From contig LNDV01000016.1 of assembly GCA_001464765.1 (NCBI GenBank), forward strand, positions 61,963 through 125,962: a DNA stretch of 64,000 nucleotides, in the 5' to 3' direction. The stretch is from Betaproteobacteria bacterium Ga0077526 (GTDB lineage: Bacteria; Pseudomonadota; Gammaproteobacteria; Burkholderiales; Ga0077523). Below, piece by piece: positions 36,317-45,340 of the stretch. Numbering within the stretch: the first letter of the stretch is position 1; every line of letters begins with the position of its first letter. Position numbers and translations under genes: made by a program. The notes below the pieces were generated by a model that was not told the DNA's origin, made no database searches, and was given only the letters and a program-made list of their open reading frames with translations.

Positions 36317-36891
36317 TGGGCGTGGGCAGTCTTCTGGCAGATCCGGCCGCGGCGGGCATCATCGTCGGCGCGGTGGCGCTCATTCTGCTGGGTGCCGCAT
36401 GGCACAAGCTGTCGGAACCCAATGCGTTCCTGTCGGCTCTTGCCGCCTATCGGCTGCTGCCCTCGTCCGTCGTGGACCCCGCATCCCGCGTGGTGCCATG
36501 GTTCGAGATCGCCGTGGCCGTCGGTTTGCTCGTCCCCGCGACGCGAATCGGCGCGCTGTTCGCGGCTGCGGCGCTGTTTGTGCTCTACGGTGTCGCCATT
36601 GCGGTCAATCTGGCGCGCGGACGGAGCTATATCGACTGCGGCTGCGGCGGCGCCGCCCATCCCCTGTCGTGGGGTCTGGTCGTGCGGAACGGCGTTCTGG
36701 CGGCAGCAGCTCTGGCCGTCACGGTGCCCACCGTCGACCGCCCCTTCGACTGGCTGGACGCCGTGACGCTCGTGGCCGGCGTGCTGGCTTTCTACTTGGC
36801 CTACCTGATGGCCGATGAATTGCTGCGCCAGGCGAGCCGGATGGCGCGGTCCGAACGGGGTGCCGGCCACCAGGAGGGATCGCTGTCATGA
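36316..36891 (+). CDS. aauE: MauE/AauE-like membrane protein for amine dehydrogenase maturation
   Basis: This 191-residue membrane protein belongs to the MauE family, related to DoxX and VKOR-like redox proteins. MauE is required to stabilise or export the disulfide-rich small subunit. Four to five hydrophobic spans are visible (for example IIVGAVALILLGAAW near the start and FEIAVAVGLLVPATRIGALFAAAALF). A DCGCG motif lies in the loop after the third span, the likely redox Cys pair. The start overlaps the aauB stop by one base and its stop overlaps aauD by 4 bases, so the genes are translationally coupled. Confidence 0.85.
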   Translation: MGVGSLLADPAAAGIIVGAVALILLGAAWHKLSEPNAFLSALAAYRLLPSSVVDPASRVVPWFEIAVAVGLLVPATRIGALFAAAALFVLYGVAIAVNLARGRSYIDCGCGGAAHPLSWGLVVRNGVLAAAALAVTVPTVDRPFDWLDAVTLVAGVLAFYLAYLMADELLRQASRMARSERGAGHQEGSLS

Positions 36892-37499
36892 CCGGAGTCG
36901 CCGTTTCGAACGCATTGCTGTGGGTGCTCATGCTGGGCGTCATCGTGGCGCTCTGGGCGCTCGCCCGCCAGGTCGGCATCCTGTACGAAAGGGTCGCGCC
37001 CATGGGCGCCCTCATCACCGACGCCGGGCCCAAGCTGGGCGAGGTTTCCCCCCGTTTCGAAGTACCTTCCCTCGCGGGCGGCAACATCGAGATCGGCGGC
37101 AAGCGTGCCCACAGCCAGCTCATCTTCTTCCTCTCGCCCACCTGCCCGGTTTGCAAGAAGCTGCTGCCCATTCTCAAGTCCGCATCGCAAGCCGAAAAAG
37201 GCTGGCTCGACGTCGTGCTGGCCAGCGACGGTGACTCCACCCAACATCTGGCGTTCTATCGCGACGCGAAGCTGAACCAGTTTCCCTACGTGCTCTCCGC
37301 GGATCTCGGCATGACCTACCGCGTGAGCCGTCTGCCCTACGCGGTGCTCCTGGACGACCAGGGGATCATCCGGGCGAAGGGGCTCATCAACAACCGTGAA
37401 CAGCTCGAGAGCCTGTTCAACGCGAAGGAAATCGGCGTGACCTCGGTGCAGGAGTTCCTGCAGCGCGGGTCCGGTGCGCAGACGGGCGAGACCGCCTGA
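36888..37499 (+). CDS. aauD: MauD/AauD thioredoxin-like protein for small-subunit disulfide formation
   Basis: This 203-residue protein has one N-terminal membrane span (about 7-27) and a periplasmic thioredoxin fold with the redox pair Cys86-Cys89 (SPTCPVCKKLLP). MauD proteins isomerise or form the six disulfides of the TTQ small subunit. YRVSRLPYAVLLD includes the cis-proline region (LPYAV). It overlaps aauE by 4 bases and precedes the small-subunit gene by 23 bases. Function is inferred from the family and its place in the operon. Confidence 0.88.
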   Translation: MTGVAVSNALLWVLMLGVIVALWALARQVGILYERVAPMGALITDAGPKLGEVSPRFEVPSLAGGNIEIGGKRAHSQLIFFLSPTCPVCKKLLPILKSASQAEKGWLDVVLASDGDSTQHLAFYRDAKLNQFPYVLSADLGMTYRVSRLPYAVLLDDQGIIRAKGLINNREQLESLFNAKEIGVTSVQEFLQRGSGAQTGETA

Positions 37500-37522
37500 T
37501 CTTTTTTTCCGGGAGATGCGAA

Positions 37523-38050
37523 ATGTTCCAGATCATTCAACAGTGGATCGACAAGCTTGCCGAACGGCAGGTGCGCTCGTGCGCGCAGAATCTCTCGCGC
37601 CGTAGCGCTGTCGCCAAGATCGGCACCGCGCTCGTGGGCGGAGCAGTGCTGCCGATGCTGCCGTTCGATCGTTCGGGCGGGGAGGCCCACGCAGCGTCTC
37701 CCAAGCAGGAAGATCCCATGGCCTGCGAGTACTGGCGCAATTGTGCTCTCGACGGCTTCCTGTGCACCTGCTGTGGCGGTTCAGTCACGTCCTGCCCACC
37801 CGGTGCGGAAGCCTCGAAAGTCACCTGGGTCGGCACCTGCAAGAACCCGAAGGACGGCCGCGACTACCTCGTGAGCTACAACGACTGCTGCGGCAAGGTC
37901 GCTTGCGGTCGATGCCTTTGTAACTTCAACGAGCGCGAGCGTCCTGCATACCGGATGGGCGTGCACAACGACATCAACTGGTGCATGGCCGACAAGCAGA
38001 CCATGTATCACTGCACGGTCTCCGTGATCGTCGGGGTCGCGAACTCCTGA
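37523..38050 (+). CDS. aauA: Amine dehydrogenase small (light) subunit with TTQ cofactor
   Basis: This 175-residue precursor carries the tryptophan tryptophylquinone (TTQ) made from two of its own Trp residues. By spacing these are Trp102 (TWVGTC) and Trp153 (INWCMA), 51 residues apart as in aromatic amine dehydrogenase (Trp109 and Trp160 there, from memory). Asp121 in the YNDCCGK motif fits the catalytic Asp128 of that enzyme. The many Cys residues form the disulfides set by AauD and AauE. The N-terminus has a twin-arginine-like signal (SRRSAVAKIG) as in known TTQ subunits. The cluster lacks mauG and the other TTQ-building genes, so these must lie elsewhere. Confidence 0.93.
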   Translation: MFQIIQQWIDKLAERQVRSCAQNLSRRSAVAKIGTALVGGAVLPMLPFDRSGGEAHAASPKQEDPMACEYWRNCALDGFLCTCCGGSVTSCPPGAEASKVTWVGTCKNPKDGRDYLVSYNDCCGKVACGRCLCNFNERERPAYRMGVHNDINWCMADKQTMYHCTVSVIVGVANS

Positions 38051-38101
38051 CGGGTGCGGCCTGAAGCCGGCAGCGTCGGCTGCCGGTGCAGGGGGTGGAA
38101 A

Positions 38102-38548
38102 ATGAAGCCTGCCACTGTTCTATTCGCCTTGTCGCTGGCCGTAACGGCAGCTCCGGGCGCCCTCGCCCAGGATTCGTATCAACGGGCGCGTAACGACTAT
38201 CTTCTGCATTGTTCCGGATGCCACGGGCAGGACGGCATAGGCAATCCGGCCAAGGGCATTCCGCAGTTCAAGAACCAGATCGGCCACTTCACGCGCATTC
38301 CGGAGGGCCGTGCGTTTCTGATGCAGGTGCCCGGCCTGCTGAGCGCCCGACTCTCCGATGACCGCGCAGCCGCAGTCACCACCTGGATCATCCGCGAGTT
38401 CGCGGGTCCTTCACTCCCGGAAGGATTCCAGCCCTACACCGGCGCCGAAGCTAAGAGATTCCGCGAGGCCCGTCCTGCGGACGTCATTGGCAAGAGGAAC
38501 GCGCTGTATGGCGAGCTCCTCGGACTGGGCTATCGATTCGAGCAGTAG
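38102..38548 (+). CDS. Small periplasmic cytochrome c of the amine dehydrogenase operon
   Basis: This 148-residue protein has a signal peptide ending near ALA-QDS and one haem-binding motif CSGCH at 37-41, so it is a monohaem cytochrome c. The Met ligand may be in the region around residues 80-85 (FLMQVPGLL). It follows aauA by 51 bases, with a GTGGA-type ribosome-binding site before the ATG at 38102. The Alcaligenes faecalis aau cluster has a similar small cytochrome gene in the same place (orf-2), recalled from the literature, so it probably carries electrons from the dehydrogenase, directly or via azurin. Confidence 0.8.
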   Translation: MKPATVLFALSLAVTAAPGALAQDSYQRARNDYLLHCSGCHGQDGIGNPAKGIPQFKNQIGHFTRIPEGRAFLMQVPGLLSARLSDDRAAAVTTWIIREFAGPSLPEGFQPYTGAEAKRFREARPADVIGKRNALYGELLGLGYRFEQ

Positions 38549-38800
38549 CGCTGCGCCGCGTTGTCCCGGCTTTGCCGGCACTGTTCGAACCAATCCATGG
38601 CGTGAGACGATAACCCCTCTTTCCGAGGTCGCACCGCCCATGCTCGGTAGAACGTTCCGTATTGGTCCGTTCACATTCCGGCGTCCCACTGTAGGTGCCC
38701 TGGATCGTCGGAAACTTGGCGTCGCGCCTCTCGCAAGGTCGGCACACGCTTATGTCGAAGAACGGCCGCTGCCGCCCTGGATGCGCTGAACGCGGGACGT

Positions 38801-38828
38801 AAAAAAAGCCCCTCCGAGGAGGGGCTTT
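38801..38828 (-). terminator. Rho-independent terminator of the second PEP-CTERM gene
   Basis: A stem GCCCCTC (38808-38814) pairs with GAGGGGC (38819-38825) around CGAG. The seven A bases at 38801-38807 become a T run on the minus strand, so it ends the minus-strand gene that stops at 38873. The short T run on the plus side could also help end the aau operon. Confidence 0.8.
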
Positions 38829-38872
38829 CTCTCCGGCTTGCGCCGGACGGAACGGAACGCTGCAGCAGTGAG

Positions 38873-39583
38873 TTAGCTGCGGCTGCGGCGCAGGCCGAAG
38901 CCCAGAAGGATGCCGCCCGTTGCCATCATCGCCCAGGTGGCGGGTTCCGGGATCGGAGCCACACCGACGCTGAGGATCACATTCTTCTTCTCGACGAACG
39001 CGCCCTGGAACGTGCCGGCACCGCTCGTGTCGTTGAACGACCAGGCGGCGAGCAGGTTCTGGATGGTCACGTTGGCCGACGTCGCCTGACCGCCGAGATC
39101 CACCGACGCCGCGGCAGTCCAGGGGCTGGAGATGAACGGCGACGTGGCAGCGAACGGGAAGGACGGCGTAGAATCGATGCCGTCAACCACGGTGCCGCCA
39201 GGACCACTGGTGCTGGTGATGCGCAGTTCGCCGCTGACCGTGACGTTGGAGCGTGCACCGCCGAACTTGAAGTAGTCACCACCTTCGGCCAGATCGGCGC
39301 CGCTGATGAAGTAACCGTCTTCCGCAATGATCGACAAGGCGATGGTGCTGGCCTCGAAGTCCTGCGCGTTGGTGCCCGTCGTGGTGACGGAGTTGGCTTT
39401 GAACTGCGTGGGGAAGAACTTGAGTTCGTTGCCGACGAGAACCGGCGTACCCCACATACCCACGATGGCGTCGTCGTACTTGACGTCGAACCACTCACCG
39501 TCGAGGGTGACGATTGCTGCGGAGGCACTCATCGGAATGCCTGCAGCCAGGGCGAACCCTGCCAGATAACGTTTGAACTTCAT
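38873..39583 (-). CDS. PEP-CTERM sorting domain protein, small exported protein
   Basis: This 236-residue protein has a signal peptide ending near SASA and a C-terminal PEP-CTERM tail: PIPEPATWAMMATGG, a hydrophobic helix ending LLGFGL, and RRSRS. It is the second exosortase substrate in the window. The mature part is beta-rich with Thr/Ser/Asp repeats and no enzyme motif. A clear terminator follows, and a long upstream gap contains a palindrome at 39710-39729. Such proteins are usually matrix or surface proteins. I see no close relation in sequence to the first PEP-CTERM protein other than the tail. Confidence 0.87.
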   Translation of the reverse strand: MKFKRYLAGFALAAGIPMSASAAIVTLDGEWFDVKYDDAIVGMWGTPVLVGNELKFFPTQFKANSVTTTGTNAQDFEASTIALSIIAEDGYFISGADLAEGGDYFKFGGARSNVTVSGELRITSTSGPGGTVVDGIDSTPSFPFAATSPFISSPWTAAASVDLGGQATSANVTIQNLLAAWSFNDTSGAGTFQGAFVEKKNVILSVGVAPIPEPATWAMMATGGILLGFGLRRSRS

Positions 39584-40160
39584 GCACTAGTCTCCTGCTT
39601 ACTCGTTCCGTTTAAGAGCGACTTGACCCGCCCTACCGTGACAGTCCAAAGCTTTCTGTACCGCATGCGCTCTGGACTTGCCCCCCCGGATTTGCTGCCT
39701 GGAATAATGAATACACACTAGTGTGTATTTATTCTTCCGGTGTGTGCTCCAAGCCTGCCCCACCGGACAGTCATTTCCGAATCGACCAGGGACCCTTTCG
39801 GTTTCCCTGCCGATACAGTGCGAAAGGTACAGCCTGAAGTCTCCGAAAGCAAGAGGTTTTGCGAGGTTTTTCTTGTCGCCGCGTTGTCGTCGGACGCCAA
39901 CAACTCCTCTTCATTATCAGCACATTACTTACCTCCGAAGTACTGTCGCCGCACTGCAACACATTCCACCGGGCCGGAAGCTTTTTCCAAGCCTGTCACG
40001 ACGCCGCTGGAGAGCCCGTTTCTGCGTCCTCCTGCGCCCCTTGAACTCCCCGGGACCCAACCCTTTTTCCGCCATCGGTCGGGGACTCCCCGACGCCCGG
40101 CGACCGGGCAAAAGTCGGTCCGGGCCCTCGTGCTCTTTCGACTTCATGAAGTGCAACCTC
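39584..40160. other. Intergenic region upstream of PEP-CTERM gene and groES relic
   Basis: These 577 bases contain no convincing gene; the open frames here are short and have poor composition. The main features are a seven-C run near 39681-39687 and a 20-base perfect palindrome, listed separately. It separates the minus-strand PEP-CTERM gene from the plus-strand groES relic and is less GC-rich than its surroundings. Confidence 0.6.
39710..39729. promoter_or_regulatory. 20-base perfect palindrome
   Basis: AATACACACTAGTGTGTATT reads identically on both strands, with no spacer. It lies 127 bases upstream of the PEP-CTERM start and may be an operator for a dimeric repressor such as a TetR-family protein. 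It could also be part of the old groES promoter region on the other side. The match is exact; the function is inferred. Confidence 0.5.
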
Positions 40161-41073
<913 letters not shown>

Positions 41074-41096
41074 CGACCAGCAGCCCGCTGGAACCG

Positions 41097-41128
41097 ACAC
41101 ACCAAGCCTGGGCGGGGTGTGTTGTTTT
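41097..41128 (+). terminator. Terminator remaining from the groEL relic
   Basis: ACACACC (41097-41103) pairs with GGTGTGT (41116-41122), followed by TGTTTT. This is the normal position for a chaperonin-operon terminator, and it seems intact. It also lies at the 3' end of cbiX on the other strand. Confidence 0.6.
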
Positions 41129-41505
41129 CAGCCGTGCTTATCTAGGGCAGAGATGGCGTAGCGCGCCAGCGCACCGATGACATCCGGGTTCTCCCCTGCC
41201 GCGGCTGCGATCTCGAGGCGGCAACCGCTGGTCCGGGAAGCTTCCTCGGCCAGGCCTGGAAGATCCTCGCGGAGATGGCGCCCGACGCCAAGAAAGAGCG
41301 GCACCACGACCGCTCGCGACGTGCCGGCTTCGGCGAGCGAGCGCGCAGCCTCACCGAGGGAGGGCTGCATCAGTTCGAGAAACGCCAGCGCCACGGGGCC
41401 GGGGTGGACCTTCGTCACTTCCGCGCGGATCGCCTCGAACGGCGCACGCCATCTTTCGTCGCGGGCGCCGTGGGCAAAGAGGATGAGACCGGCGACTTCG
41501 TTCAC
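41128..41505 (-). CDS. cbiX: Sirohydrochlorin chelatase (CbiX small form)
   Basis: This 125-residue protein is the short form of CbiX/SirB, which puts cobalt or iron into sirohydrochlorin. The N-terminal [13 protein letters not shown] contains the metal-contacting His12, and [12 protein letters not shown] contains the second His; both are family hallmarks. In this cluster with cobA and siroheme-using CysI, iron insertion to give siroheme is the more likely role, but cobalt insertion for cobalamin cannot be excluded. Its start overlaps the ferredoxin-NADP reductase gene by 4 bases, so they form one transcript. Confidence 0.85.
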   Translation of the reverse strand: MNEVAGLILFAHGARDERWRAPFEAIRAEVTKVHPGPVALAFLELMQPSLGEAARSLAEAGTSRAVVVPLFLGVGRHLREDLPGLAEEASRTSGCRLEIAAAAGENPDVIGALARYAISALDKHG

Positions 41506-42275
41506 CAGAGGTTCTCCAGGGCGAGGTGGCCGGGCTTGCCGCGGCGGCTGAGTTCATAACCGCGATCGAGGAACCACTTGCGCGTGTCCTCCACCATCTC
41601 GGGGTTGCCGCAGATCATGACACGACTCTTGTCACGGTCGAGTTCGAAGCCGACCCGCGCCTCCAGCCCGCCGGACTCCAGCAAGTCCGGGATGCGGCGG
41701 GCTAGCGCACCCGGCACTGTTTCGCGGGTGACGACCGGCACGTACACGAGCTTCTGCGCGAACTCGCCGAAGTACTCGTGGTGCTTGAGGCTCTCGACCG
41801 TCTCGGTGTAGGCCAGCTCCGCGGACTGGCGGACGCTATGAACCAGCACGATCCGCTCGTAGTTCTGCCAGGTGTCGGCCTCGAACAGAATGCTCACGAA
41901 AGGGGCCACACCCGTTCCCGTCGACAGCATCCACAGATCGCGGCCGCCCTCGAAGCGGTCGGTCGTGAGGAATCCGTAGTTCATCTTCTCGACGAGGATC
42001 TCGTCGCCCACACCCAGGCGTGCGAGCCGACTGGTGAAGGCGCCGTCCGGCACCACGATCGAGAAGAACTCCAGGTACTCGTCGTAGCTGGCGGACACGA
42101 TGGAATAGGCGCGCCAGATGATCTTGCCGTCGTCGCCTTCCAGGCCGAGACGCGCGAACTGCCCGGGAATGAAGCGATAGCCGCGAAAGCGGGTGGTTCG
42201 GAAGCGGAACAGATTGGGGGTGTACGAGTGGATCTCCGTGATCCGCTCGACGGTGTACTTGTCGGGGTTGGTCAT
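41502..42275 (-). CDS. fpr: Ferredoxin--NADP+ reductase
   Basis: This FAD enzyme transfers electrons between NADPH and ferredoxin or flavodoxin. The 257 residues match the bacterial Fpr type. Visible motifs are RAYSIVSASYDEYLEF (FAD binding), STGTGVAPFVSI (NADP binding) and MICGNPEMV near the C-terminus. I took the ATG at 42275; a longer start would be a TTG. It lies within the sulfate/siroheme cluster, 82 bases after cobA, and overlaps cbiX. Its likely task is to reduce ferredoxin for the ferredoxin-type sulfite reductase CysI in this operon, as no flavoprotein CysJ is seen. Confidence 0.93.
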   Translation of the reverse strand: MTNPDKYTVERITEIHSYTPNLFRFRTTRFRGYRFIPGQFARLGLEGDDGKIIWRAYSIVSASYDEYLEFFSIVVPDGAFTSRLARLGVGDEILVEKMNYGFLTTDRFEGGRDLWMLSTGTGVAPFVSILFEADTWQNYERIVLVHSVRQSAELAYTETVESLKHHEYFGEFAQKLVYVPVVTRETVPGALARRIPDLLESGGLEARVGFELDRDKSRVMICGNPEMVEDTRKWFLDRGYELSRRGKPGHLALENLW

Positions 42276-42311
42276 CGTCTCTGGGAAAGGCAAGCCGGGC
42301 CTGTTCGATGC

Positions 42312-42346
42312 TCCCGGAAGCGGCGGCCCGGCGGGCCGCTTCGGGA
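42312..42346. terminator. GC-rich hairpin between cobA and fpr
   Basis: GAAGC and GGCCC on the left pair with GGGCC and GCTTC on the right around a short loop, with a small bulge; flanking TCCCG/CGGGA can extend it. There is no T run on the minus strand, so it may be a weak terminator, a pause site or an mRNA-processing stem between cobA and the fpr-cbiX pair. Confidence 0.35.
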
Positions 42347-42357
42347 ATTCGGACAGA

Positions 42358-43113
42358 TCAGGCGAAACGACGCTCGGTTTCGCTCTCGGACTGCTGCACG
42401 ATCGACTCGTAGACCTCGCCGATCATCACCAGCGCCGGGCCGTCGCCGAGGCGCGCACACGTACGGGCCAGACCGGACAGCCGGGTGGGGAGCACACGTT
42501 CGCCGGGGAGAGTCGCGCTCTCTACGATCACGCAGGGGCGCGAGGGCGGAATACCCGCAAGCTGCAACGCGGCGGCCACGGCACTTGCGTCCCGCCCCGC
42601 CATATAGAGCACCGAAGTGTCGGCGGCCGCGGCAGGCAATGCCCAATCCCAGGCGACCGTATCCTCACCAATGCGCGGCGTAAGGAACGCCACGCTGCGG
42701 CTGCGTCCTCGCTCCGTCAGGGACTGCAGCACGCTGGCGGAAGCGCCGAACGCCGCACTGATGCCCGGCACGACTTCCACCGGAATGCCGGCTTGCGAAA
42801 GCGCGCTCAGCTCTTCCTGCGCGCGCCCGAACAGCATCGGATCACCGCCCTTCAATCGAACAACGCAGCGGTGGGTGCGGGCGGCTTCGATCAGGAGCGC
42901 GTTGATGTCCTGCTGGCGCGCGGAGTGCGCCCCGCAACGCTTGCCCACCGGCACGAGTCTGGCCGACGCTGCGAGATCGAGGATGTCCTGAGAGACCAGC
43001 GCATCATGGAAGACGATGTCGGCATCGCGCAGAAGACGGACGGCGCGGACAGTCAGAAGGTCCTCCGCGCCGGGCCCGGCGCCCACCAGGTAGACGGTGC
43101 CCGGATCACTCAT
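42358..43113 (-). CDS. cobA: Uroporphyrinogen-III C-methyltransferase
   Basis: This cytoplasmic enzyme uses two SAM to make precorrin-2, the branch point toward siroheme and cobalamin. The 251 residues match the single-domain form (without CysG's dehydrogenase/chelatase part). VYLVGAGPGAEDLLT and RLKGGDPMLFGRAQEE are the hallmark SAM-binding and substrate regions, with VVPGISAAFGASA after. It overlaps cysN by 4 bases, so siroheme synthesis is coupled to sulfate reduction. The later dehydrogenase step needs another gene, not seen here; CbiX could supply the chelatase. Confidence 0.95.
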   Translation of the reverse strand: MSDPGTVYLVGAGPGAEDLLTVRAVRLLRDADIVFHDALVSQDILDLAASARLVPVGKRCGAHSARQQDINALLIEAARTHRCVVRLKGGDPMLFGRAQEELSALSQAGIPVEVVPGISAAFGASASVLQSLTERGRSRSVAFLTPRIGEDTVAWDWALPAAAADTSVLYMAGRDASAVAAALQLAGIPPSRPCVIVESATLPGERVLPTRLSGLARTCARLGDGPALVMIGEVYESIVQQSESETERRFA

Positions 43114-44372
43114 TCCAGGGTCCCTGCCGCCACGGTCCGGTTGCTTGCCGGGTCGATGAGGATGAACGCGCCCGTGACGCGGTTGTGCGAGTACGGGTCG
43201 ATGCTGAGGGCGCGCTGCGTTCTCACCCGCACGCGACCGATGTCGTTCATGACGAGCGTACCGGCCGCGGCAACTGGCTGGGCCGAGTCGACGTCGATGC
43301 GGTGATCGATGCCCGACACTTTCGCCTTGACCGTCGCGGTGCCGTGCTTGAGCAGGTACGGGCGCGCCGTGTCGAGCGCCTCACCGTCGAACCAGCAGAT
43401 CTCGGCGTCGAGGTCCTGTGTGACAGCAGGCAGACTGCCGGCCTGCGCGATCAGGTCTCCGCGTGAAATGTCGATATCGCGATCGAGCCTGAGCGTGACG
43501 GCCATGTCCAGGCCCGCCTCGGTCAACGCGCCGTCGGCCGTGACGATCGCTGCGATGCGCGCGGACAAGCCCGACGGCAGGACTGCGACTTCGTCCCCGA
43601 CACGGATGCTTCCGCCCGCCACCGTGCCCTGGTATCCGCGCGCCGAAGCGGAGTCCGCCGCGCCGGCGAAGCGAACCACGCGCTGGACGGGGAAGCGGAA
43701 CGGCGCCTCGCCGCCGTCCCGACGGGCCGGTACGGTCTCGAGGTACTGGACCAGCGTGGGGCCGTCGTACCAGTCGAGAGCCTCGCCGCGTTCCACCACC
43801 ATGTCGCCGAGCAGCGCGGACATGGGGATGGCGGTGATATCGCGGAATCCGAGTGTCTTGCCAATGCCGGCGAATGCCGTCCGGATCTCATCGAACTTTG
43901 CCTGGGACCACTCCACGGCGTCCATCTTGTTCACGGCCAGCACCACGCGCGGGACGCCGACCCATGCGGCGAGGTAGGCGTGACGCCGGGTCTGCGTCTG
44001 GAGGCCATGACGCGCATCGACGAGCAGAACCGCAACGTCGGCCGTGCTGGCCGCCGTCACCATGTTGCGCGTGTACTGGAAATGGCCGGGCGAATCGCCG
44101 ACGATGAACTTCCGCGACGGGGTGGCGAAGTAGCGGTAGGCCACGTCGATCGTGATGCCCTGCTCCCGCTCGGCCAGCAGGCCATCGGTGAGCAGCGACA
44201 GGTCCGGTTGCGAGAAGCCGCGCTTGCGCGAAGCGGCCTCCAGCGCCGTGACCTGATCCGCAAGCAGGCTCTTGCTGTCGTGGAGCAGGCGGCCGATGAG
44301 GGTGCTCTTGCCGTCATCCACGCTTCCGGCCGTGATGAACCGCAGAAGACCGGTGTCGAGAACGTCTGCCAT
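43110..44372 (-). CDS. cysN: Sulfate adenylyltransferase large subunit (GTPase)
   Basis: CysN is the GTP-hydrolysing partner of CysD that drives synthesis of APS from sulfate and ATP. The 420-residue protein has the GTPase motifs GSVDDGKST, DSPGH and NKMD, followed by two elongation-factor-like beta-barrel domains. There is no C-terminal APS kinase domain, so this is CysN and not the fused NodQ/CysNC form. I chose the ATG at 44372, which overlaps the cysD stop by one base; longer upstream frames are inside cysD. This fits an APS-reductase pathway that does not need PAPS. Confidence 0.94.
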   Translation of the reverse strand: MADVLDTGLLRFITAGSVDDGKSTLIGRLLHDSKSLLADQVTALEAASRKRGFSQPDLSLLTDGLLAEREQGITIDVAYRYFATPSRKFIVGDSPGHFQYTRNMVTAASTADVAVLLVDARHGLQTQTRRHAYLAAWVGVPRVVLAVNKMDAVEWSQAKFDEIRTAFAGIGKTLGFRDITAIPMSALLGDMVVERGEALDWYDGPTLVQYLETVPARRDGGEAPFRFPVQRVVRFAGAADSASARGYQGTVAGGSIRVGDEVAVLPSGLSARIAAIVTADGALTEAGLDMAVTLRLDRDIDISRGDLIAQAGSLPAVTQDLDAEICWFDGEALDTARPYLLKHGTATVKAKVSGIDHRIDVDSAQPVAAAGTLVMNDIGRVRVRTQRALSIDPYSHNRVTGAFILIDPASNRTVAAGTLE

Positions 44373-45340
44373 CAGAAATACCCCTCGCGCTTGCGCAGCT
44401 CCATCGCCGCTTCGTTCGTCTGGTCGTCCAGGCGCGTGGCGCCCCGCTCGGTGAGCCGGGTCTCCATGGTCTCCAGAATCACTTCTTCGACCGTCGCTGC
44501 CTGCGAAGCCACCGGCGCCGTGCAGGTGATGTCGCCGACCGTGCGGAAGCGCACGGGCAACTCTTCGACCGTCTCGCCATCCCGTGGCTGGGTGAGGGGC
44601 GTAACTGGCACCAGCGCACTGCCGCGACGGATGACCGGGCGCACGTGCGAGAAGTAGATCTCGGGCAGCGCGATCTCTTCGCGCAGGATGTACTGCCAGA
44701 CGTCGAGTTCGGTCCAGTTGGAGATGGGGAACACGCGGATGTTCTCGCCGCGATGCACGCGCCCGTTGTACAGGCTCCACAGTTCCGGTCGCTGGTTCTT
44801 GGGGTCCCACTGGCCGAATTCGTCGCGGAAGGAAAATACGCGCTCCTTGGCCCTCGCCTTCTCCTCGTCACGCCGGGCCCCGCCGATGCACGCATCGAAA
44901 CCGAACTCCGCGATGGCATCGAGGAGAGTCACGGACTGATGCGGATTGCGCGGCTCGTCGGGGTGACGCAGGCGAACCCGCCCGGAACGGATCGAGTCAC
45001 CGACCGAACGCACCACGAGCTTGTGTCCGCGCTCGGCCACGAGCCGGTCGCGGAAGTCGATGACTTCCGGAAAGTTGTGTTCCGTGTCGACATGAAGCAG
45101 CGTGAGCGGAAGCGGCTCCGGGAAGAAGGCCTTCTCGGCCAGCCGCAGTACCACGGCGGAATCCTTGCCTCCGGAGAACAGCAGCGCAATGTTGCTGCAC
45201 TCGGCCGCCACTTCGCGGAGGATGAAGATCGACTCCATCTCCAGCGCATCGAGTTGCGTCCAGGGACGCTTGCTCGTTCGATGACCGTCCGTCGGACCCG
45301 CGGTGTTTTTCGTCACAACCCTTTCCAGTGTTTCACTCAT
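44372..45340 (-). CDS. cysD: Sulfate adenylyltransferase small subunit
   Basis: CysD is the catalytic adenylyltransferase subunit, a member of the PP-loop ATPase family. The 322-residue product has the PP-loop SGGKDSAVVL, then LLHVDTEHNFPEV and FDACIGGARRDEEKARAKERVFSFRD, diagnostic of CysD. The ATG at 45340 overlaps the cysH stop by 4 bases. The N-terminal 25 residues before the conserved TQLDALEMESIFILREV are variable. All residues expected for activity appear present. Confidence 0.96.
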   Translation of the reverse strand: MSETLERVVTKNTAGPTDGHRTSKRPWTQLDALEMESIFILREVAAECSNIALLFSGGKDSAVVLRLAEKAFFPEPLPLTLLHVDTEHNFPEVIDFRDRLVAERGHKLVVRSVGDSIRSGRVRLRHPDEPRNPHQSVTLLDAIAEFGFDACIGGARRDEEKARAKERVFSFRDEFGQWDPKNQRPELWSLYNGRVHRGENIRVFPISNWTELDVWQYILREEIALPEIYFSHVRPVIRRGSALVPVTPLTQPRDGETVEELPVRFRTVGDITCTAPVASQAATVEEVILETMETRLTERGATRLDDQTNEAAMELRKREGYF

